Assembly: GCA_030452775.1 (NCBI GenBank)
Contig: JAKDLQ010000019.1
Coordinates: 1-16,690 of the forward strand
Length of the DNA stretch: 16,690 nucleotides
Direction of reading: 5' to 3'
Source: Micrococcales bacterium
GTDB taxonomy: Bacteria; Actinomycetota; Actinomycetes; Actinomycetales; Dermatophilaceae
Made by a program: the position numbers and the translations under genes. This document shows, piece by piece, positions 7,263 to 14,879 of the stretch. Numbering within the stretch: the stretch's first letter is position 1; the number at the start of each line of letters is the position of its first letter. The notes beneath the pieces were generated by a model, which was given only the letters and a program-made list of their open reading frames with translations, ran no database searches and had not been told where the DNA came from.

Positions 7263-8126
7263 GTGCCTGAGCTCCCCGAGGTCGAGGTCGTCCGACGTGG
7301 CCTCGCCGATCACGTCGTCGGCCGACAGATCACTCGGCTGCACCTCGCCGGCAACCGCGTTGCGCGCAGGCACATCCCCGGGCCGGATGATCTCGCGGCA
7401 CGTCTGCGCGGGGTGACCATCGCCGCCGTCGCACGCCGAGGAAAGTACCTCTGGCTCGTCGTGGACGGCGAGGCCCTCGTCGTCCACCTCGGCATGAGCG
7501 GCCAGCTGCTCATCGAGCCTGGACACGCCCCACTCGAGAGGCATTGCCACGCCCGGTTCGATTTCGCCGACGGCGATCCGCAGCTGCGGTTCGTCGACCA
7601 GCGCACCTTCGGTGGGCTGTCGCTCGCACCGATCGGTGCCCACGGCATACCGGAGCCGGTGGCGCACATCGCCCCTGACCCGTTCGAGCCTGCCTACGAC
7701 CAGGCGGCGGTCGTAGGGCGGATGAAGCAGCGCGACAGCGCCGTCAAGCGAGCCCTGCTCGATCAGTCACTCGTCTCGGGGATCGGCAACATCTATGCCG
7801 ACGAGGCACTGTGGCGCGCTCGCATCCACGGGGAGCGGGTCTGTTCCACGTTGAGCAAGCCGGCTCTCCATCGGGTCCTCGATCACGCACGCGCGGTGAT
7901 GGACGAGGCGCTGGGACGCGGTGGGACGAGCTTCGACTCTCTCTATGTCAACGTCAACGGTGCCAGCGGCTACTTCGAGCGGTCCCTGCACGCCTACGGC
8001 CGGGCGGGCACGCCTTGCGACCGGTGTGGAGCACTGATCCGGCGCGAGGTCTTCATGAATCGCTCGTCCCACTCCTGCCCCGCGTGCCAGCCGAGGCCGA
8101 GGCCCCGGCGGCGTAGCCGCCGCTGA
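7263..8126 (+). CDS. mutM: Formamidopyrimidine-DNA glycosylase (Fpg/MutM)
   Basis: Fpg removes oxidised purines such as 8-oxoguanine and nicks the abasic site by beta/delta elimination. The 287-residue product begins P-E-L-P-E-V-E after the initiator, supplying the catalytic proline and glutamate. A conserved lysine (K61, GKYLW) and M78 (HLGMSGQL) are present. DQRTFGG (112-118), GIGNIYADEALW (173-184) and a C-terminal zinc finger (C252, C255, C272, C275, with R267) complete the family pattern. The tail after the finger is a short run of arginine and proline. GTG 7263 follows the rnc stop by 6 bases. In many actinobacteria smc and ftsY follow this gene; here the next genes are on the opposite strand. 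Confidence 0.96.
   Translation: MPELPEVEVVRRGLADHVVGRQITRLHLAGNRVARRHIPGPDDLAARLRGVTIAAVARRGKYLWLVVDGEALVVHLGMSGQLLIEPGHAPLERHCHARFDFADGDPQLRFVDQRTFGGLSLAPIGAHGIPEPVAHIAPDPFEPAYDQAAVVGRMKQRDSAVKRALLDQSLVSGIGNIYADEALWRARIHGERVCSTLSKPALHRVLDHARAVMDEALGRGGTSFDSLYVNVNGASGYFERSLHAYGRAGTPCDRCGALIRREVFMNRSSHSCPACQPRPRPRRRSRR
8106..8122. terminator. GC-rich hairpin at the mutM end, possible bidirectional terminator
   Basis: CGGCGGC (8106-8112) pairs perfectly with GCCGCCG (8116-8122) around a three-base GTA loop. It lies within the last codons of mutM, just before the stop and between convergent genes. A second short stem (GGCG/CGCC, 8135-8145) follows. Neither has a U-tract, so intrinsic termination is uncertain, although actinobacterial terminators often lack one. 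Confidence 0.3.
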
Positions 8127-8165
8127 GTCGCAGGGGCGCTACGCCGGGCACCGCTCAGTGGGTCA

Positions 8166-8450
8166 TCAGTGGGCATCGGGGCCCGGCCCGTCAGCGGGCT
8201 CCTCGACATGTGGTGGAACGATGACGGGTCTGACCCGGGCCCAGATCATGAAGCCGGCTCCCACGACGAGTAGGACGATTCCGGCGTAGAGGTTGGCGTT
8301 GATGCCGCCGGTCTTGTCGAGTGACTTGTCACCGAAGAGGCCCATGAGGGTGAGGATCACCCCGTAGAGGCCGAGCAGGGCGCCGATGAAGTTGCGGATG
8401 TCGAAGGCCCCGGCCGTATGGCGGCCGCTGGGCTCGTGCGCGTTGGACAT
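8166..8450 (-). CDS. Small two-helix membrane protein, symporter-associated
   Basis: This 94-residue protein has two predicted membrane helices: about 20-40 (NFIGALLGLYGVILTLMGLF) and about 52-71 (NLYAGIVLLVVGAGFMIWA). A polar N-terminal tail precedes them, a short KSLDKTGG-type loop joins them, and the C-terminal tail is acidic and proline-rich. ATG 8450 has an AGGAG-type Shine-Dalgarno about six bases upstream, and only 11 bases separate it from the stop of the sodium/solute symporter, so the two are almost certainly co-transcribed. I recognise no named family. Small two-helix partners of symporters of this superfamily are known (YjcH with ActP, YhdT with PanF), so an accessory role is a reasonable inference, not a demonstrated one. 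Confidence 0.82.
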   Translation of the reverse strand: MSNAHEPSGRHTAGAFDIRNFIGALLGLYGVILTLMGLFGDKSLDKTGGINANLYAGIVLLVVGAGFMIWARVRPVIVPPHVEEPADGPGPDAH

Positions 8451-8461
8451 GGCCGCTCCTC

Positions 8462-10198
8462 TCAGAACAGGAAGTTGAGAATGATGACGAGGACCAGGGC
8501 GACCCCGGCCAGGGGCATGGTCCGCTGGTACCACGGCTTGGCGGCCTCGTGTGGATCGATGAGGTCCTCCTTCGGGGTCTCCGAGTAGACGAGGCCGCGT
8601 AGCTCCGCCACGGGTTTGGGTTCCGTGAACATCGTCACGACGATGCTGACCGCGATATCGACGACGAACGCGGTCGATGCCGAGAGGAACGCGGCCCCCT
8701 GGCCCGGCAGGTCGAGGGGGCCCCACTCGTTCGTCGCAAAGACCGCCATCGCGGACAGGGTGCCCAAGACAAGGCCGGCCCACCCCGCGGTCGCGGTCAT
8801 CCGCTTCCAGAACATGCCGAGGATGAACGTCGCGAACAGGGGCGCGTTGAAGAAGCCGAACAGCGTCTGGAGGTAGTCCATGATGTTCGAGAAGCCGCTG
8901 GCGATGATGGCCGTGAAGATGGCGATGACGGTCGCCGCCACGGTGGCCAGGCGCCCGATCCGCAGGTAGTAGTGATCCGGGCGGTCCTTGCGAATGTATC
9001 GCTGCCACAGGTCGTAGCTGAAGACCGTGTTGAACGCCGAGATGTTGGCGGCCATGCCGGCCATGAACGCCGCGAGCAGTCCTGCGATCGCCAGACCGAG
9101 CAGCCCGTTGGGCAAGAGGTCGCGCATGAGGAAGAGCAGCGAGTCGTTGTATTGCACACCCCTTCCGGAGGCGCCGCCAGGGGGTGAGCCGCCGCCCTTG
9201 AGTTGCGCGATCTCGCTGACGAGGACCGCGGCGATCATGCCGGGGAAGATGACGATGAACGGGACGAACATCTTGGGGAAGGCGCCGATGATGGGGGTCT
9301 TGCGCGCGGCGGAGATGGAATTGGAGGCCATCGCCCGCTGGACCTCGACGAAGTTGGTGGTCCAGTAGCCGAAGGAAAGGACGAAACCGAGTCCGAAGAC
9401 GATGCCGACGACCGACAGCACGGGTGAGTCGAAGCCGGAGAGCGCCTGGCCCGGCCAGGCCTGCAGTTGCTGGTCCGCCGACGGTACTCCGGCACTGGCC
9501 GGGGCGGACGCCGCGAACTCCGTGATCTTGTCCTTGAGCCCCTGGTAGCCGCCGACCCGGTGCAGGCCAATGAGGGTCAGGGGCAGCAGGGACGCCACGA
9601 TGACGAAGAACTGCAGGACCTCGTTGTAGATCGCGGCCGAGAGGCCGCCGAGCGTGATGTAGGACAGGACGATGACTGCGGCGATGAGCAGCGCCACCCA
9701 CAGCGGCCATCCGAGTAGCGCGTGCACGATCGAACCGAGCAGGTAGAGGTTGACGCCGGCGATGAGCAACTGGGCGACGGCAAAACTCAGGGCGTTGACG
9801 AGGTGTGCTCCGGTGCCGAACCGTCGGAACATGAACTCCGGGACGGAGCGGACCTTGGACCCGTAGTAGAAGGGCATCATCACGACCCCGAGGAACAGCA
9901 TCGCGGGGATCGCGCCGACCCAGAAGTAGTGCACCGTCGAGATGCCGAACTGGGCCCCGTTGGCCGACATGCCCATGATCTCGACCGCACCGAGGTTTGC
10001 CGAGATGAAGGCGAGCCCAGTGACCCAGGCAGGCAGGGACCGACCGGAGAGGAAGAAGTCGAGCGAGTCGGACACGGCGCGTTTGGCCAGGATGCCGATG
10101 CCGATCACGAAGGCGAAATAGAGCCCGATGATCAGGTAGTCAACGCCATGCGCGTTGATGAGGGTGTCTGCTGTCTGCAGACTCGCCATTGAGTGCAT
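8462..10198 (-). CDS. Sodium/solute symporter family protein (SSS, SGLT-like branch)
   Basis: This 578-residue, highly hydrophobic protein has about 14 membrane helices and belongs to the solute:sodium symporter family (LeuT fold). Family motifs include SGRSLP (51-56), a SANLGAVEIMGMSANG stretch (66-81), GGLSAAIYNEVLQ (184-196) and FGYWTTNFVEVQRAMA (276-291). The last resembles the sugar-transporting SGLT branch, but residues that would fix the substrate cannot be assigned by eye. Two polar inserts are present: an Ala/Ser/Gln loop near 230-250 and a Gly/Pro-rich loop (GGGSPPGGASGRG). ATG 10198 is preceded by GAAGGGAAG; ATG 10189 is an alternative. A TAGTTT hexamer (minus strand, 10228-10233) could be its -10. 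It is followed by the 94-residue membrane protein. Confidence 0.93.
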   Translation of the reverse strand: MHSMASLQTADTLINAHGVDYLIIGLYFAFVIGIGILAKRAVSDSLDFFLSGRSLPAWVTGLAFISANLGAVEIMGMSANGAQFGISTVHYFWVGAIPAMLFLGVVMMPFYYGSKVRSVPEFMFRRFGTGAHLVNALSFAVAQLLIAGVNLYLLGSIVHALLGWPLWVALLIAAVIVLSYITLGGLSAAIYNEVLQFFVIVASLLPLTLIGLHRVGGYQGLKDKITEFAASAPASAGVPSADQQLQAWPGQALSGFDSPVLSVVGIVFGLGFVLSFGYWTTNFVEVQRAMASNSISAARKTPIIGAFPKMFVPFIVIFPGMIAAVLVSEIAQLKGGGSPPGGASGRGVQYNDSLLFLMRDLLPNGLLGLAIAGLLAAFMAGMAANISAFNTVFSYDLWQRYIRKDRPDHYYLRIGRLATVAATVIAIFTAIIASGFSNIMDYLQTLFGFFNAPLFATFILGMFWKRMTATAGWAGLVLGTLSAMAVFATNEWGPLDLPGQGAAFLSASTAFVVDIAVSIVVTMFTEPKPVAELRGLVYSETPKEDLIDPHEAAKPWYQRTMPLAGVALVLVIILNFLF

Positions 10199-10250
10199 GT
10201 GACTTCCCTTCGCCAGCGGATGCGCACAAACTAGCGCAGGCGGAGCGAGT

Positions 10251-11540
10251 TCAGCCCTCGATGGCGCGCGACGCGCCGGAGGGACCAGGCTGAAGGAGGC
10301 GTTTGAGCGGGACCGACGGGTCGGTCGCGGCCTCGGGGTCGATCGTCATGCCCTTGGTGAGCCCTCGCTTGACGGCAACATGATCCGCGGGCGTGCCGAC
10401 ACACTCTGCGGCCACGAGCAGTCCGTTGCGGTAGTGCAGCAGGGTGAAGCGCTCCGTCGTGGGCTCGCCCCGCACAACCGTGCGGTCCACGTCCGCGTAG
10501 AGCCCGCTGATCTGCAGCCTCAGGTCTCCCTGGTCCGACCAGAACCACGGAAGGTCGGCGTATGCCGCCGGGCGCCCAACGAGCGTCGCAGCCGCGGTTC
10601 GCGCGTGGTCCGACGCGTGCTGGGTGCTCTCGAGTCGCAGCCGCCCGGGCGTGCCCCTCGTGTAGGGGTTGGGCAGGCTCGTGCAGTCCCCGACGGCAAC
10701 GGTGGCCCCGTCCGAGGCTCGTGCGTGCTCGTCGACGACGATGCCGCCGTCGACCTCGAGGCCGAGCTGCTCGGCGAGCTCGGTCCTGGCGATCGCTCCG
10801 ATGGCCACGAGCACGACGGACGCCTCGATGACGGTGTTGTCGTCCAGCTCCACGCCGGTGACGCGGCCGTCCGTCCCGGTGAGCCGGCTGGCGGTGACGC
10901 CGAGGCGCACCTCGACGCTGCGGCGCCGGTGGGCGGCGAGATAGAAGTCGGACAGCTGTGGCGAGACGACGCGACCGAGCAGCCGCCCGGTCGCCTCGGC
11001 GATGGAGACCTCCAGGCCCTTGGCGCGGGCCGCGGCGGCCACCTCGAGACCGATGAAGCCACCGCCGATGACGACGAGCCGCCCGCCCGAACCGCCCGCG
11101 CGAGCCAGTTCCCTCGAGAGCCGGTCCGCGTCGGCGAGGGAGCGAAGGTCGAGCACGCCGTCGAGGTCGCGCCCGGGCACGTCGAGATGCCGGTTCACCG
11201 AGCCCGTCGTGAGGCCGAGCCGACCGAACTCGATAGATCGGCCCGAGCGGGTCGTCGCGATGCCGCCCTGCCGATCACGCTGGATCGTCACCACGGGATC
11301 GTCCGGGACGAGGTCGATATCGTGCTCGCGGAACCACTCCGGTGGCCGGAACACGATGTCAGAGAACTGCTGGGTCCCCGCAAGGTAGCCCTTCGACAGC
11401 GGTGGCCGGTCGTACGGCGCTACCGCCTCCTCGCCGACGAGCGTGATCGGGTCGGTGTCGCCGAGCTCTCGAAGGGCGGTGGCCAGCTCCAGCCCGCCCT
11501 GGCCGGCTCCGACGATGAGGGTCGCGGGCTCGGAGGGCAT
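10251..11540 (-). CDS. FAD-dependent ferredoxin reductase-type oxidoreductase
   Basis: This 429-residue flavoprotein resembles NAD(P)H-dependent rubredoxin, putidaredoxin and rhodocoxin reductases, which pass electrons to a small iron-sulfur protein. The FAD-binding GAGQGG is at 11-16, followed by YDRPPLSKGYL (43-53). The NAD(P)-binding GGGFIGLEVA is at 159-168 and the second FAD motif VAVGDCTS at 281-288. The C-terminal reductase domain includes the diagnostic PWFWSDQGDLRLQ (331-343). ATG 11540 is chosen because the FAD motif follows at once and a -10 hexamer lies six bases upstream; the longer frame to 11588 overlaps the preceding gene. No ferredoxin, P450 or dioxygenase gene is nearby, so its redox partner is unknown. 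There is no evident functional link to the symporter 52 bases downstream. Confidence 0.92.
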   Translation of the reverse strand: MPSEPATLIVGAGQGGLELATALRELGDTDPITLVGEEAVAPYDRPPLSKGYLAGTQQFSDIVFRPPEWFREHDIDLVPDDPVVTIQRDRQGGIATTRSGRSIEFGRLGLTTGSVNRHLDVPGRDLDGVLDLRSLADADRLSRELARAGGSGGRLVVIGGGFIGLEVAAAARAKGLEVSIAEATGRLLGRVVSPQLSDFYLAAHRRRSVEVRLGVTASRLTGTDGRVTGVELDDNTVIEASVVLVAIGAIARTELAEQLGLEVDGGIVVDEHARASDGATVAVGDCTSLPNPYTRGTPGRLRLESTQHASDHARTAAATLVGRPAAYADLPWFWSDQGDLRLQISGLYADVDRTVVRGEPTTERFTLLHYRNGLLVAAECVGTPADHVAVKRGLTKGMTIDPEAATDPSVPLKRLLQPGPSGASRAIEG

Positions 11541-11546
11541 GCGTCG

Positions 11547-11552
11547 ATCGTA
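11547..11552 (-). promoter_or_regulatory. Candidate -10 element giving a leaderless flavoprotein transcript
   Basis: On the minus strand TACGAT is followed by six bases and then the ATG at 11540, the TANNNT-N6-start layout. It lies in the 44-base gap after the rhomboid-like gene. No -35 is recognised and no Shine-Dalgarno is visible before this ATG. Confidence 0.45.
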
Positions 11553-11584
11553 TGCCGTGTGCGCTCGTTCCCAGCGGCGGCCGG

Positions 11585-12178
11585 TCACGTTACGCGGGGG
11601 CTGGCCTCCGGGCGCCGCCGGTCACGCCACAACAGCAGCGCACCCACGCCGAACCCGAGCAGCAGCGGCGGGCCATGCATGTCTCTCAGCCCGGTGAGCA
11701 CGACACCGGCGAGCAGCCACACCACCGCCCAGATGCGGACACGGGCCAGGGGTGGCCCGGCGGGGGAGAGTAACCATGCGCACACCGCGCCGAGGAGTCC
11801 GGCGCCGGCCACCGACGCTCCCGCGTCATTGATGTGGGGCAGCCAGAGCACCCCGAACGCCTGGCCCACCATGCCGCAGCCGAAGTACAGCAGCAGCCAG
11901 CGTCCGTGCCCGAAGATCCACTCTGCCAGCACCCCGACTCCGGCGACGAGGGCGAGCACCACGACGATCTGCCACACGAGGTCGTCCTGGACGAACAACG
12001 CCGTGAGCAGCCGCCGCCACTGGCCGGTGGTGATCTGGTCCGGGTCGCGCCACAGTGCCTGCCGCACCGCCGGCAGCGGGAACTGGAGGATGGAAAGCAC
12101 CGCGGTGACAACGACCACGACCGAGGTGGCGATCGGGCATCGCCGCGGGTCAATGTCCATGCCTGCGATCATGTCCAC
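11585..12178 (-). CDS. Rhomboid-like membrane protein
   Basis: This protein of about 197 residues with roughly six membrane helices fits the rhomboid fold, whose members are intramembrane serine proteases. GQWRRLLTALF (52-62) matches the L1-loop WR motif, and LAEWIFGHGRWLLLY (84-98) matches the conserved E..G..R region. The TM4 motif reads G-A-S-V-A-G-A-G-L-L-G-A (120-131), placing S122 at the catalytic serine. DMHGPPLLLGFG (166-177) places H168 at the TM6 histidine. The usual GASG is GASV here, so activity is uncertain. The start is unsettled: ATG 12178 has only GAG at a plausible distance, while ATG 12160 has a CATGAT -10-like hexamer seven bases upstream. It is divergent from the AlkZ-like gene and lies upstream of the flavoprotein gene. 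Confidence 0.8.
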   Translation of the reverse strand: MDMIAGMDIDPRRCPIATSVVVVVTAVLSILQFPLPAVRQALWRDPDQITTGQWRRLLTALFVQDDLVWQIVVVLALVAGVGVLAEWIFGHGRWLLLYFGCGMVGQAFGVLWLPHINDAGASVAGAGLLGAVCAWLLSPAGPPLARVRIWAVVWLLAGVVLTGLRDMHGPPLLLGFGVGALLLWRDRRRPEASPRVT

Positions 12179-12246
12179 TCACGAGAGCCCACGACAAGCG
12201 CTGCGGGCGTGGGCGGAGGGTCGGTGCGCCCTGCTGGCGCCCGCCA

Positions 12247-12252
12247 TAGGGT
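12247..12252 (+). promoter_or_regulatory. Candidate -10 element giving a leaderless AlkZ-like gene transcript
   Basis: TAGGGT is followed by six bases (GGACGA) and then the GTG start at 12259. The layout matches that seen before coaD, the flavoprotein gene and the M3 peptidase gene. No -35 element is recognised. Confidence 0.5.
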
Positions 12253-12258
12253 GGACGA

Positions 12259-13350
12259 GTGGCTAGCACGAACTCCGTCTGCAGAGCCCGCTGGTTGGGT
12301 TACCGGTGGCAACACCATGGCCTGGACGGCACGTCTGGTGAGGATGTGCTGGACGACCTGCTGATGCTGGGGATTCAGGGCAGCCGGCAGTCCGCCGGCG
12401 GGCAGTCGCTGAGCCAGCGGACGGACCGGATCGGCTCGACGAGCCTGCCGGACGCCATCCGGCCCGATGGACCACTGGTGAGCATGTGGTCGGTGCGCGG
12501 TGCCCCGCACGCCCACCGCGCGAGTCAGCTGGACCTCGTCCGCGGCGCGCTGGCTCCGCTGGAGACCGACGACGGCGGCACGGACTACGTCGAGGCAGTC
12601 GAGGAGGTTGCCGCCGCGTTGACGAAGGTGGTTGCCGGCGCGACCCCGAAGGGCGAGGCGAGCGCCGAGGTAGCCGGCGTGGTCTCGAAGCGGCTGGTGC
12701 GGTGGTGTGAGCGGTGCGAGGCCGAGCACGTTCCGGACGGCATGTTCCGAGCCGCCGGCAGGCAGGCCCAGGTCGTGATCGGTCCCGAGGACAGGCGCGC
12801 GACGATGCTCTATCCGCGCCCGCGGGTCAGGCAGGACAAGGTTGCCAAGCCGCGGCTGGCACTGGTGCAGGCGTACCTTCGGGTGAACGGCCCAACCCGC
12901 ATGACGTTGTTCCGGGACTGGATGGAAGCTGGCACCCCGGGGACCAACGACGTGTGGGACGAGCTGAGGCATGACCTCGTGCGTGTGGAGGTCGACAACC
13001 ATCGCTACGAGCTTCCCGAGGCGCTGCTCGACGCAGTGCAGGAGGCGCCCACCGCGAAAGGTGTCGCCCTGCTCCCGCCGAACGATCCCTACCTGCGCCA
13101 GGTCGACCGGACCCTGCTCGTCCCGGATCGTCAGCGACGCCAGCAGGTCTACCGGGCACTGTCCGGACCCGGAGCGCTCCTGGTCGACGGCGAGATCGCC
13201 GGGATCTGGCGCTACCGTCGCTCCGACCGCGAGGTGACGATCGAGCCGTACGAGACGCTGGACTCGGCGCGGGAAAAGGCGGCCGAGATGAGCGCGGCAG
13301 TGCTCGCGGCCTCGACCGGTGACGCCGCACCATCGATCAGATGGTCCTGA
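12259..13350 (+). CDS. AlkZ-like (HTH_42) winged-helix DNA-binding protein
   Basis: This 363-residue protein resembles the HTH_42/AlkZ-YcaQ superfamily of winged-helix proteins, which includes DNA glycosylases that unhook interstrand crosslinks or bulky alkyl adducts. Supporting motifs are WSVRGAPHAHR (77-87), a winged-helix stretch around LVQAYLRVNGPTRM (202-215), LLPPNDPYL (271-279) and the C-terminal LLVDGEIAGIWR (307-318). The N-terminal segment LGIQGSRQSAG (37-47) aligns by eye with the catalytic region of AlkZ and YcaQ. There the expected Q-x-Q or Q-x-D reads Q-G-S, so glycosylase activity is doubtful. GTG 12259 is chosen from the -10 hexamer six bases upstream and the absence of a Shine-Dalgarno. 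The gene stands alone, divergent from the rhomboid gene and convergent with the second symporter. Confidence 0.8.
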   Translation: MASTNSVCRARWLGYRWQHHGLDGTSGEDVLDDLLMLGIQGSRQSAGGQSLSQRTDRIGSTSLPDAIRPDGPLVSMWSVRGAPHAHRASQLDLVRGALAPLETDDGGTDYVEAVEEVAAALTKVVAGATPKGEASAEVAGVVSKRLVRWCERCEAEHVPDGMFRAAGRQAQVVIGPEDRRATMLYPRPRVRQDKVAKPRLALVQAYLRVNGPTRMTLFRDWMEAGTPGTNDVWDELRHDLVRVEVDNHRYELPEALLDAVQEAPTAKGVALLPPNDPYLRQVDRTLLVPDRQRRQQVYRALSGPGALLVDGEIAGIWRYRRSDREVTIEPYETLDSAREKAAEMSAAVLAASTGDAAPSIRWS

Positions 13351-13363
13351 TCGGTTCGTCTCT

Positions 13364-13376
13364 CCCGCGATGCGGG
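13364..13376. terminator. Short hairpin between convergent genes, possible bidirectional terminator
   Basis: CCCGC (13364-13368) and GCGGG (13372-13376) form a five-pair stem with a three-base loop. It sits in the 32-base gap between the stops of the AlkZ-like gene and the second symporter. The position suits a shared terminator, but the stem is short and there is no U-tract. Confidence 0.3.
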
Positions 13377-13382
13377 TCCCCT

Positions 13383-14816
13383 TCAGTCGACCGGTGCGGG
13401 CTCACCGATCTCGCCTCGCTTTCGGCGGTCCCATTCCTGCATCTTCTGCTCGGCGGTCGGGGGGGTCAGCAGACTGACGCCGATGAACGAGACGATCGCG
13501 AGGCCGAGACCGACATAGATGGGTTCGTTGGCGTAGATATCCGCCTTGTAGATCATGGTTCCGATGGTGCCGACGGTGCCGAGCACGATGGCAGCCAATG
13601 CTCCTTGCGCGGTTGCTCGACGCCAGACCAGCCCGCCGATGATGGGGATGAGCAACCCGCCGACCAGCACGTCGTAGGCGATGGTCAGGGCCGCCACGAC
13701 ATCTTGGATCGCGATCGCGATGACAATGACGACCACACCGAAGCCGATCACGTAGTAGCGGTTCTCGGTCACCTCATCGCCGCCGCGGGGCATGCGCTTG
13801 AACAGTTGCGTCACGATGTCCTGGCGGGCGACGGTCGCGGTGGCGATGAGTGATCCGCTCGCCGTGGACATCACGGCAGCCAAGGCTGCGGCCAGAACAA
13901 TGCCGGTCAGTCCGGCTGGCAGCGCCTTCTCGGCGATAGCCACATAGGCGTCGTCACGATCGGCCAGGCCAGGCACGATCACCCGCCCGGCCGCCCCGAT
14001 CAAGGCACCCGCGACGGCATAGACGAGGCAGTAGAGGCCACAGGCCAGACCGGCATATCGAGCCACTTGCGGCGAGCGGGCGGTGAACACCCGCTGCCAG
14101 ATGTCCTGACCGATCAAGAGCCCGAAGAAGTAGATGACGAAGTATGTCGCGATCGTGGCCCCACCGATGGCCGTCAGGTCGAAGGCGGATTCGCCGATCC
14201 GGCTCTTGATGCCCTGCACGCCGCCGGCCTGGACCAAGGAGACGGGCAGCAGGATGAAGATGAGCCCGACCGTGGTGACAAGGAACTGGACGATGTCCGT
14301 CAAGGTCACCGACCACATCCCGCCCAAGGACGAGTAGAGCAGCACGACGAGCCCGCCCAGCAGGATGGCCGGCACCCGGTCGAGGTCAAGCAGGACCTTG
14401 AAGATCGTGCCGTACGCGATGGTCGAGGTCGCTGACAGCATCAGGGTGTACATCCACATGACCACCGCCGAGACGAGGCTTGCCTTGGCTCCGTATCTCA
14501 GATCAAGGGCCTGGGAGACTGTGAAGACCTTGAGTCGTTGGATCAATGGTGCGAATGCGGCTGACAGCAGCAAGATGCCGCAGCTGATCGCCACCACCAA
14601 CCACATGCCGGCGATACCGTACTCGTAGCCGAGCCCGACACCCCCGATGGTGGATGCACCGCCGAGGACCAGAGCGGAGAGCGTCCCCATGTACATGAAC
14701 GGGCCCAGCCGGCGACCTGCTACAAGGTAGTCGGTCTGATCGCGGACCTGGCGCTTGCCCCAGTAGCCGACGAGGACCATCCCGACCAGATAGATGATGA
14801 TGACAAGGACATCCAT
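13383..14816 (-). CDS. Sodium/solute symporter (SSS), agmatinase-linked
   Basis: This 477-residue membrane protein of about 13 helices belongs to the solute:sodium symporter family, in a different branch from the symporter at 8462-10198. Visible motifs are DYLVAGRRLGPF (29-40), GGMWSVTLTDIVQF (165-178), GQDIWQRVFTARSP (236-249) and a Ser/Thr-rich stretch AVMSTASGSLIATAT (314-328), where the family's sodium site is expected. The C-terminal tail is hydrophilic. ATG 14816 has AGGAG seven bases upstream. It follows the agmatinase-family gene by 63 bases on the same strand, which suggests that it imports that enzyme's substrate, probably a guanidino compound such as agmatine or 4-guanidinobutyrate. 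The substrate is inferred from context only. Confidence 0.92.
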   Translation of the reverse strand: MDVLVIIIYLVGMVLVGYWGKRQVRDQTDYLVAGRRLGPFMYMGTLSALVLGGASTIGGVGLGYEYGIAGMWLVVAISCGILLLSAAFAPLIQRLKVFTVSQALDLRYGAKASLVSAVVMWMYTLMLSATSTIAYGTIFKVLLDLDRVPAILLGGLVVLLYSSLGGMWSVTLTDIVQFLVTTVGLIFILLPVSLVQAGGVQGIKSRIGESAFDLTAIGGATIATYFVIYFFGLLIGQDIWQRVFTARSPQVARYAGLACGLYCLVYAVAGALIGAAGRVIVPGLADRDDAYVAIAEKALPAGLTGIVLAAALAAVMSTASGSLIATATVARQDIVTQLFKRMPRGGDEVTENRYYVIGFGVVVIVIAIAIQDVVAALTIAYDVLVGGLLIPIIGGLVWRRATAQGALAAIVLGTVGTIGTMIYKADIYANEPIYVGLGLAIVSFIGVSLLTPPTAEQKMQEWDRRKRGEIGEPAPVD

Positions 14817-14879
14817 GGCCTCACTCCTGGGTCACGTTCACTGGTTCCGGTCTCGGCCGGCCAAGGGCGCACCGCACCC

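Noticed and set aside
8451..9710. Extended N-terminus of the 94-residue membrane protein
   Set aside because: The upstream part is an out-of-frame reading of the symporter gene (His/Arg/Gly-rich); ATG 8450 has its own Shine-Dalgarno.
10380..12266. Plus-strand open frame of 628 codons opposite the flavoprotein and rhomboid genes
   Set aside because: It is antisense to two genes with clear motifs, and its composition (Arg/Ala/Gly/Asp-rich, no domain) is typical of GC-rich antisense frames.
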